From Pseudomonadota bacterium (GTDB lineage: Bacteria; Pseudomonadota; Gammaproteobacteria; Burkholderiales; Burkholderiaceae_D): a stretch of 9,241 nt of DNA. The translations under genes and the position numbers were made by a program. This document shows, piece after piece, positions 4,958 to 9,241 of this stretch (its first letter is position 1; each line of letters opens with the position of its first letter). The notes under the pieces are model-generated. The model was not told the origin of the DNA and ran no database searches. It was given only the letters and a program-made list of their open reading frames with translations. The DNA is taken from positions 1 through 9,241 of the forward strand of contig JAEZVM010000248.1 in NCBI GenBank assembly GCA_023420795.1. The letters are read 5' to 3'.

Positions 4958-6037
4958 TTACTTGCGAGAGGCCATGAAATTTTGCATCGGCATTTCCGCG
5001 ACCGAGTTCCACTGATTCTGGTCTTTCTGGAAGCGTCGATAGGACTCATACACCTTCTTGAACTTGGCGTTCTTCGAGGCCTCTTCATCCATCGTCGCCA
5101 CAGCCGCCTTGTAGCAGGCGTTCATGATTTCCTTGGAGAAGAAGCGCAGCTTCGCACCGTTCTTGATCAGACGCGCCAGCGCCGCCGGGTTCTTCGCATC
5201 GTATTCCGCCTGCATCGTCACATGCGCCTCATAGGACGCCACTTCGATCGCCGCCTGATATTCTTTCGGCAGCTTTTCCCATTCCTTGATGCCGACATAG
5301 AACGACAGCTGCGCGCCGGCTTCCCACCAACCCGGAGCGTAGTAATACGGAGCGACCTTGTTGAAACCGAGCTTTTCATCGTCGTAAGGCGTGGTCCATT
5401 CGACCGCATCCAGCGAACCCTTTTCGAGAGCCGGATAAATGTCGGCGCCGGCGAGCTGCTGCGGCACCAGGCCCAGCGGCTGCATGACCTTGCCTGCGAA
5501 CGCGCTGATGCGCATCTTCAGGCCCTTGATGTCGTTCAGCGTCTTGATCTCCTTGCGGAACCAGCCGCCCATCTGCGCGCCGGTATTCCCGCCGAGGAAA
5601 TTGATGATGCCGTAATCCTTGTAGAACTCGCGCATCAGCTGCATGCCGCCGCCCTGATCCATCCACGCGGTCTGCTGGCGGGAGCTCATGCCGAACGGCA
5701 CCGCGCAATCGAATGCGAAAGTCGCGTCCTTGCCGAAGTAGTAGTACGGCGCGGTATGGCCCATTTCCACCGTGCCAGCCTGCACAGCATCCACCACCTG
5801 CAGCGGCGGAACGATTTCGCCTCCGGCAAACACGCGGATGTTGAACTTGCCACCGGTCAGTTGCGCTACGCGCTTGCTGAAGACTTCAGCGGTGCCGAAC
5901 AGCGTATCGAGCGACTTCGGGAAGCTCGATGCGAGCCGCCAGTTGAGGGTGGGCTGCGATTGCGCCAGTGCGGGCGCGGCGACGGCGCCAGCGGAGACGC
6001 CAACGGCTGCTTTTTTTAGAAACGAACGACGTTCCAT
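4958..6037 (-). CDS. TRAP solute-binding protein, TakP/FcbT1-like, paralog B (Tat-exported)
   Basis: Second periplasmic TRAP receptor, also 359 residues, aligning with paralog A without gaps (276 of 359 identities by my count). The Tat signal is shared (MERRSFLKKA, Arg3-Arg4; APALAQ cleavage near residue 25). It keeps GAQMGGWFRKEI (153-164), GLKMR with Arg176, Glu213-Trp214 and the YYYAPGWWE segment (231-239), so it should bind a related carboxylate. Differences from A concentrate around the pocket: residues 171-190 match at only 10 of 20 positions, and EWIGPYDD in A is EWTTPYDD here. The C-terminal helices (311-320, 331-340) also diverge. The start follows CAGGAG at about 6-base spacing. It lies upstream of paralog A on the same strand, 378 bp away, and 238 bp downstream of dusA. 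DNA differences from A are spread over synonymous positions, indicating an old duplication rather than recent gene conversion. Confidence 0.94.
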   Translation of the reverse strand: MERRSFLKKAAVGVSAGAVAAPALAQSQPTLNWRLASSFPKSLDTLFGTAEVFSKRVAQLTGGKFNIRVFAGGEIVPPLQVVDAVQAGTVEMGHTAPYYYFGKDATFAFDCAVPFGMSSRQQTAWMDQGGGMQLMREFYKDYGIINFLGGNTGAQMGGWFRKEIKTLNDIKGLKMRISAFAGKVMQPLGLVPQQLAGADIYPALEKGSLDAVEWTTPYDDEKLGFNKVAPYYYAPGWWEAGAQLSFYVGIKEWEKLPKEYQAAIEVASYEAHVTMQAEYDAKNPAALARLIKNGAKLRFFSKEIMNACYKAAVATMDEEASKNAKFKKVYESYRRFQKDQNQWNSVAEMPMQNFMASRK

Positions 6038-6082
6038 CTGTTCTCCTGAAGGATGAAGTTATTAGACACGCCGGCATCACGC

Positions 6083-6105
6083 CGCCTTCAGCAAAACTGC
6101 TGGCG
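6083..6105 (-). repeat. Leader hairpin of receptor paralog B
   Basis: On the minus strand CGCC (6105-6102) and AGCA (6101-6098) pair with TGCT (6093-6090) and GGCG (6086-6083) around a 4-nt loop, with a 3-nt bulge (6087-6089). It sits about 45 bases before the start codon of paralog B. There is no U-tract, so it is probably a leader structure. I found no convincing sigma70 promoter for paralog B between 6038 and 6275. Confidence 0.35.
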
Positions 6106-6148
6106 GGAGCGCCACGACACCAGATCCATGAAATCGGCAAAACTGCTG
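6091..6148. repeat. 12-bp direct repeat GCAAAACTGCTG in the leader region of receptor paralog B
   Basis: GCAAAACTGCTG occurs exactly at 6091-6102 and 6137-6148 (46-bp period). Each copy supplies one arm of a hairpin. It may be a duplicated regulatory element or a small local duplication. Function unknown. Confidence 0.5.
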
Positions 6149-6172
6149 CAACGCAAAAGAAAAATGCAGCAG
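6139..6172 (-). terminator. Probable terminator or attenuator between dusA and receptor paralog B
   Basis: On the minus strand CTGCTGCA (6172-6165) pairs perfectly with TGCAGCAG (6150-6143) around a 14-nt loop, followed by four T (6142-6139) and then GCC. It lies about 104 nt after the dusA stop and 102 nt before the paralog B start. The short T-run makes it a moderate terminator: either the end of dusA transcription or an attenuator in the paralog B leader. Confidence 0.5.
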
Positions 6173-6275
6173 CGGGATAACATGCCAAACAAAGTTTTTT
6201 AGTTTAGGTACTTTGCTTAGGATTCCGATTGTACTGCGGAAGGGAAATTTTCGCGCGCCGCCGCTGCAATTTTGA

Positions 6276-7361
6276 TCATCGTTCTTCCAGGGCGATTCGT
6301 TCAGGCTGCCAGTGCTGGATGCGGGAAAGCGCCTCCAGCAATAGCGCCGGATCGCCGGCAGCGAGTTTCCGGGAATCGGACAAGGTCTGGCGGAATGCGC
6401 GTGCTCCCGGCAGGCCGGTCATCAGACCAAGCATGTGGCGCACAACGCTGTTCAGGCGCAGCCCTCCACCGGGCAGCTCCTTTTTCCCGTACAGGGTCAG
6501 CTGTTCACTGATGTACGGCACCATTGCCTGCAGCACTTCGGCACGTGATTTCAGCGGAGCCTCGTCGCCGTAGTAGCGGGCATCAAAGGCCGCCATCAGG
6601 TAGGGATTGTGATAAGCCTCGCGACCGATCATCACGCCATCGATATGCTCCAGATGCGCGTCGATTTCCTCCAGCGTCTTGATGCCGCCGTTGAGGATGA
6701 TTTCAAGTTGCGGAAAGTCACGCTTGAGCTGGTATGCATAATCGTATTTCAGCGGAGGGATTTCGCGATTCTCCTTCGGGCTCAGGCCTTTTAAGATCGC
6801 ATTCCTCGCATGCACGATGAAGGTCTCGCATCCTGCCTCTGCAATGGTGCCGACGAAGTCGCGCACAAAATCGTAGGATTCGACGTGATCGATCCCGATT
6901 CGATGCTTCACAGTGACGTCGATCGATACCGCATCGCGCATTGCCTTGACACAATCGGCTACCAGCTGCGGTTCCGCCATCAGACAGGCACCGAACGCGC
7001 CCTTCTGCACTCGCTCCGATGGGCAGCCGCAATTGAGGTTGATTTCATCGTAGCCCCATTGCTCGCCCAGTCTGGCGCTCTTTGCCAGGTCGGCCGGTTC
7101 GCTGCCGCCGAGCTGCAGTGCAACGGGATGCTCTTCCGAACTGAAATTGAGATGACGCGCGACATCGCCGTGCAGCAATGCGCCGGTAGTTACCATTTCG
7201 GTATACAGCCAAGTATGGCGCGTGATCTGCCGGTGAAACATGCGGCAATGACGATCCGTCCAGTCGAGCATCGGGGCGACGGAGATGCGGCGTGGAGGCA
7301 GGGTCTGCAACTTGGCGTTTTTTTGCGTGCGGCTCATAATAGGCCGGTATTTTACCGGCAT
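6276..7361 (-). CDS. dusA: tRNA-dihydrouridine(20/20a) synthase DusA
   Basis: Flavoenzyme that reduces specific uridines in the D-loop of tRNA to dihydrouridine, acting in the cytosol with FMN and NADPH. The 361-residue product has the Dus TIM barrel and helical tRNA-binding domain at normal length. Motifs seen are SVAPMLDWTDRHCR (27-40, FMN-binding start of the barrel and DusA-specific), TEMVTTGALLHGD (54-66), INLNCGCPSERVQKGAFGACL (107-127) with catalytic Cys113, VKHRIG (151-156), VHAR (183-186), NGGI (224-227) and GVMIGREAYHNP (242-253). Arg, Lys and His residues in these positions bind FMN phosphate and substrate in the family. The start is uncertain: ATG 7361 and ATG 7337 (8 codons later) both lack a good Shine-Dalgarno, and an inverted repeat (7343-7359) lies between them. 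It is divergent from the aminotransferase gene, with 77 bp between starts. Housekeeping gene, with no obvious link to the transporter. Confidence 0.97.
   Translation of the reverse strand: MPVKYRPIMSRTQKNAKLQTLPPRRISVAPMLDWTDRHCRMFHRQITRHTWLYTEMVTTGALLHGDVARHLNFSSEEHPVALQLGGSEPADLAKSARLGEQWGYDEINLNCGCPSERVQKGAFGACLMAEPQLVADCVKAMRDAVSIDVTVKHRIGIDHVESYDFVRDFVGTIAEAGCETFIVHARNAILKGLSPKENREIPPLKYDYAYQLKRDFPQLEIILNGGIKTLEEIDAHLEHIDGVMIGREAYHNPYLMAAFDARYYGDEAPLKSRAEVLQAMVPYISEQLTLYGKKELPGGGLRLNSVVRHMLGLMTGLPGARAFRQTLSDSRKLAAGDPALLLEALSRIQHWQPERIALEER
7312..7340 (+). promoter_or_regulatory. Possible sigma70 promoter of the aminotransferase gene, inside the start of dusA
   Basis: Plus strand TTGGCG (7312-7317, four of six) and CATAAT (7335-7340, five of six) with a 17-bp spacer. 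The predicted start near 7347 leaves a leader of about 92 nt. The -10 overlaps the second possible start codon of dusA (ATG 7337, minus strand), so activity here could interfere with dusA expression. Confidence 0.4.
7343..7359. promoter_or_regulatory. 17-bp palindrome between the divergent dusA and aminotransferase genes
   Basis: GCCGGTA (7343-7349) and TACCGGC (7353-7359) are perfect reverse complements with a TTT spacer. It covers the predicted aminotransferase start site (about -4 to +13) and ends at the first dusA start codon. It could be an operator or a leader hairpin; the stem is strong enough to occlude the dusA start at 7361. Confidence 0.5.
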
Positions 7362-7438
7362 GGTTCAACAAGCGTGTCCGCCAACAACGAGGCGGCACTG
7401 TCTCTATCCCAACCTTTCTCCACGAGGGAACAGAAAAG

Positions 7439-8797
7439 ATGTCTAACTCCGTAGATACATCCCATTTCTGGATGCCGTTCACGGCAAATCGACAGTTCAA
7501 GTCTCGGCCCCGCCTGCTTGCCGCCGCGTCTGGCATGCATTACACCTCGGACGACGGCCGCAAGATTCTCGACGGCACCGCCGGACTGTGGTGCGTCAAT
7601 GCGGGGCATTGCCATCCAAAGATTACCGCCGCAATCCAACAACAGGCCGCAACGATGGATTTCGCCCCAACTTTTCAGATGGGCCACCCGAAGGTGTTCG
7701 AAGCCGCGACCGCGCTGGCCTCGATCGCCCCGGAAGGCCTGAACCGCGTGTTCTTCTGCAATGACGGTTCGGAAGCGGTGGATACCGCGCTGAAGATCGC
7801 GCTTGCCTATCACCGCATGCGCGGCGACGGCCTGCGTACCCGTCTGATCGGCCGCGAGCGCGGTTACCACGGCGTCGGCTTCGGCGGCATTGCGGTCGGC
7901 GGCATCGCCGGCAACCGCAAACACTTCGGCCCGACCTTGGCCGGTGTCGATCATCTGCGTCATCCGCTCGACATAGCGAAGAACGCCTTCTCGCGCGGCC
8001 TGCCGGAGCATGGCGCCGACATGGCCGATGAACTGGAACAACGCCTGCTGGCGCTGCACGACCCGGCAACGGTCGCCGCCGTCATCGTCGAGCCGATCCA
8101 GGGTTCAACCGGCGTGATCCTGCCGCCGAAAGGCTATCTGCAGAAGCTGCGCGCGATATGTGACAAGTACGGCATCCTGCTGATTTTCGATGAAGTCATC
8201 ACCGGTTTCGGCCGCCTCGGTGCTGCATTCGCCGCCGATTTCTTCGGCGTGGTGCCGGACATGATCACTTGCGCGAAGGGCATGACTAACGCCGCCGTGC
8301 CGATGGGCGCGGTAATCGTGCGCCAGGAGATTCACGACGCATTCATGGACGCCGCGCCGGAAAATGCAATCGAGTTCTTCCATGGCTATACCTACACCGG
8401 CCATCCGCTGGCGGCAGCCGCCTGCATTGCAACGATGGAGGTGTACAAGGATGAAGGCCTGTTCGACCGCGCCGCGGCAATGGCGCCGTATTTCGAGGAA
8501 GCCGCGCACAATCTGAAGGGACTGCCCTACGTGAAGGATATCCGCAATCTCGGACTGGTCTGCGGCATCGAGCTGGAAAGCGTGCCGGGCAAACCGACTG
8601 CGCGCGCGTATGACGTGTTCCAGCGCTGCTTCTGGGACAAGGGCGTGCTGATCCGCACCACCGGCGACATCATCGCGCTGTCGCCGCCGCTGATCATCGA
8701 AAAGGATCAGATCGATCAGCTGTTCGCAGCGATTGCCGATGTGCTGAAAACCCAGAAAGCTGTGCCGCAGGCGTCCGAAGAGTCGATCGCCGTTTAA
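7439..8797 (+). CDS. Omega-amino acid:pyruvate aminotransferase (class III, PLP-dependent)
   Basis: Cytosolic fold-type I class III aminotransferase, probably beta-alanine or omega-amino acid:pyruvate aminotransferase (EC 2.6.1.18), passing an amino group from a terminal amine to pyruvate to make alanine. The 452-residue length matches the family (about 450). Landmarks are HFWMPFTANRQF (9-20), the GLWCVNAGH motif with Trp51 (active-site Trp of omega-transaminases), NDGSEAVDTALK (108-119, phosphate-binding Gly110-Ser111), RGYHG with Tyr143 (stacks on PLP), EPIQGSTGV (218-226), FDEVITGFGR (250-259) with Asp251 for the pyridine nitrogen, CAKGMTNAAVPMGAV with Schiff-base Lys280, and Arg406 as candidate carboxylate-binding residue. 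GAGGGA sits 9 bases before the ATG. Putrescine, GABA or other amine substrates cannot be excluded. It lies next to a putative EamA exporter, convergent with it. Confidence 0.92.
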   Translation: MSNSVDTSHFWMPFTANRQFKSRPRLLAAASGMHYTSDDGRKILDGTAGLWCVNAGHCHPKITAAIQQQAATMDFAPTFQMGHPKVFEAATALASIAPEGLNRVFFCNDGSEAVDTALKIALAYHRMRGDGLRTRLIGRERGYHGVGFGGIAVGGIAGNRKHFGPTLAGVDHLRHPLDIAKNAFSRGLPEHGADMADELEQRLLALHDPATVAAVIVEPIQGSTGVILPPKGYLQKLRAICDKYGILLIFDEVITGFGRLGAAFAADFFGVVPDMITCAKGMTNAAVPMGAVIVRQEIHDAFMDAAPENAIEFFHGYTYTGHPLAAAACIATMEVYKDEGLFDRAAAMAPYFEEAAHNLKGLPYVKDIRNLGLVCGIELESVPGKPTARAYDVFQRCFWDKGVLIRTTGDIIALSPPLIIEKDQIDQLFAAIADVLKTQKAVPQASEESIAV

Positions 8798-8814
8798 CGC
8801 GAGTCAGGCGATGT

Positions 8815-8844
8815 CCCCGTCCTCTTCACGGCAAGAGGCCGGGG
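8815..8844. terminator. Hairpin between convergent genes, possible bidirectional terminator
   Basis: CCCCG (8815-8819) and CCTCTT (8821-8826) pair with AAGAGG (8833-8838) and CGGGG (8840-8844), leaving one mismatched position and a 6-nt loop. It begins 17 bases after the aminotransferase stop and 28 bases from the stop of the convergent exporter gene. Neither side has a T-run, so if it terminates it may need help. A second small hairpin (GCTGC 8851-8855 with GCAGC 8860-8864) lies beside it. Confidence 0.55.
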
Positions 8845-8872
8845 ATAATAGCTGCTCCCGCAGCGGAATCTG

Positions 8873-9241
8873 CTAGCGCGCCGCTTCGCGCACAACTGCC
8901 GTTCTGCGCATTCCCGCCACTTCATTAAATACCAGCGCGGTCAGCACCACGGCTCCGCCAATCAGCGTTTCCCGTGCTGGCACCTCGCCAGCACCAAGCC
9001 ATGTCCATAGCGGTCCGAGCAATACTTCGAGCAAGGCCAGCAGCGATACTTCCGGCGCAGACAAACTCTTCGCCGCATGCACCATCAGCATGCAGGGTAG
9101 TCCCAGCTGAAAAAAGCCGAGCACCGCAAGAATCCCGATGTCGTGCAGCGATGCCTGCAGCGGCCATGCGAGCGGCAGCATCAATGCGGCGGAAAACACG
9201 CTGCCCAGCAGTACCGCCGGAATCAGATCGACGCCATGCCC
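8873..9241 (-). CDS. EamA/DMT-superfamily transporter, C-terminal part (5' end outside window)
   Basis: C-terminal 122 residues of a drug/metabolite-transporter family membrane protein (RhaT/EamA type), usually near 290-300 residues with ten helices in two repeats. The frame stays open to the window end: codons 9241-9200 read GHGVDLIPAVLLGS, so the GTG at 9199 is an internal Val, not the start. Four hydrophobic helices are visible in the order expected for the second EamA repeat. The late helix motif APEVSLLALLEVLLGPLWTW followed by GAGEVP is the family hallmark (a Glu in helix 9, then the Gly-Glu turn). It ends in a short basic tail, RRTAVVREAAR, with a TAG stop. The substrate is unknown; relatives export amino acids or metabolites. 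It is convergent with the aminotransferase gene. Confidence 0.85.
   Translation of the reverse strand, partial: GHGVDLIPAVLLGSVFSAALMLPLAWPLQASLHDIGILAVLGFFQLGLPCMLMVHAAKSLSAPEVSLLALLEVLLGPLWTWLGAGEVPARETLIGGAVVLTALVFNEVAGMRRTAVVREAAR

Noticed and set aside
4982..6019. Long plus-strand open frame (345 codons) over receptor paralog B
   Set aside because: It is the same kind of antisense shadow; its resemblance to the frame over paralog A simply follows from the paralogy of the genes beneath.
3500..6037. Recent tandem duplication or gene conversion of the two receptors
   Set aside because: Synonymous differences are spread throughout, even where the protein is identical (for example around 3721-3845 versus 5181-5305), indicating old divergence.
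8873..9199. Complete 108-residue gene starting at GTG 9199
   Set aside because: The frame is open to the window edge with EamA-like residues upstream, so this is the tail of a longer gene.

Overview
The window is GC-rich, densely coded proteobacterial chromosome. Protein styles (a COG4663/4664/4665-type TRAP transporter with Tat signals, an omega-amino acid:pyruvate aminotransferase, DusA) suggest a betaproteobacterium of the Burkholderiales, possibly Oxalobacteraceae-like. That placement is inferred from gene content only. I see no mobile element, CRISPR array, phage gene, tRNA or rRNA.

Layout. 3-578 (+) is the C-terminal part of argininosuccinate lyase (argH), closed by an intrinsic terminator. 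628-905 is a regulatory gap with a strong palindrome. 906-3191 (+) is a two-gene operon for the small (DctQ-type) and large (DctM-type) membrane subunits of a TRAP transporter, closed by a strong terminator. After about 205 bp without a recognisable gene comes the terminator of a minus-strand gene. Two full-length paralogous TRAP solute-binding proteins (3500-4579 and 4958-6037) follow, both on the minus strand and convergent with the permease genes. Next are dusA (tRNA-dihydrouridine synthase A, minus strand, 6276-7361), a divergent omega-aminotransferase gene (7439-8797, +), and the C-terminal part of an EamA/DMT-type exporter (8873-9241, minus strand), cut by the window end.

How the genes fit together. 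One permease pair faces two secreted receptors that are about 77% identical by my ungapped count (276 of 359 residues). Both belong to the TakP/FcbT1-like group, whose characterised members bind 2-oxo acids, lactate or aromatic acids. Each receptor gene has its own leader, so the simplest reading is one transporter with two separately regulated, interchangeable receptors. The aminotransferase family uses pyruvate as amino acceptor, so a metabolic link to a 2-oxo-acid importer is possible but unproven.

The least ordinary part is the 378-bp gap between the two receptor genes. It holds a near-consensus sigma70 promoter for the downstream receptor, a 21-bp palindrome just downstream of the predicted transcription start, two more perfect dyads upstream of the -35, and an 11-bp-period direct repeat of CTGTAAGC resembling an OmpR/PhoB-type site. 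I found no evidence for an unknown defence or mobile system. The interest lies in the transporter architecture and its cis-regulation.
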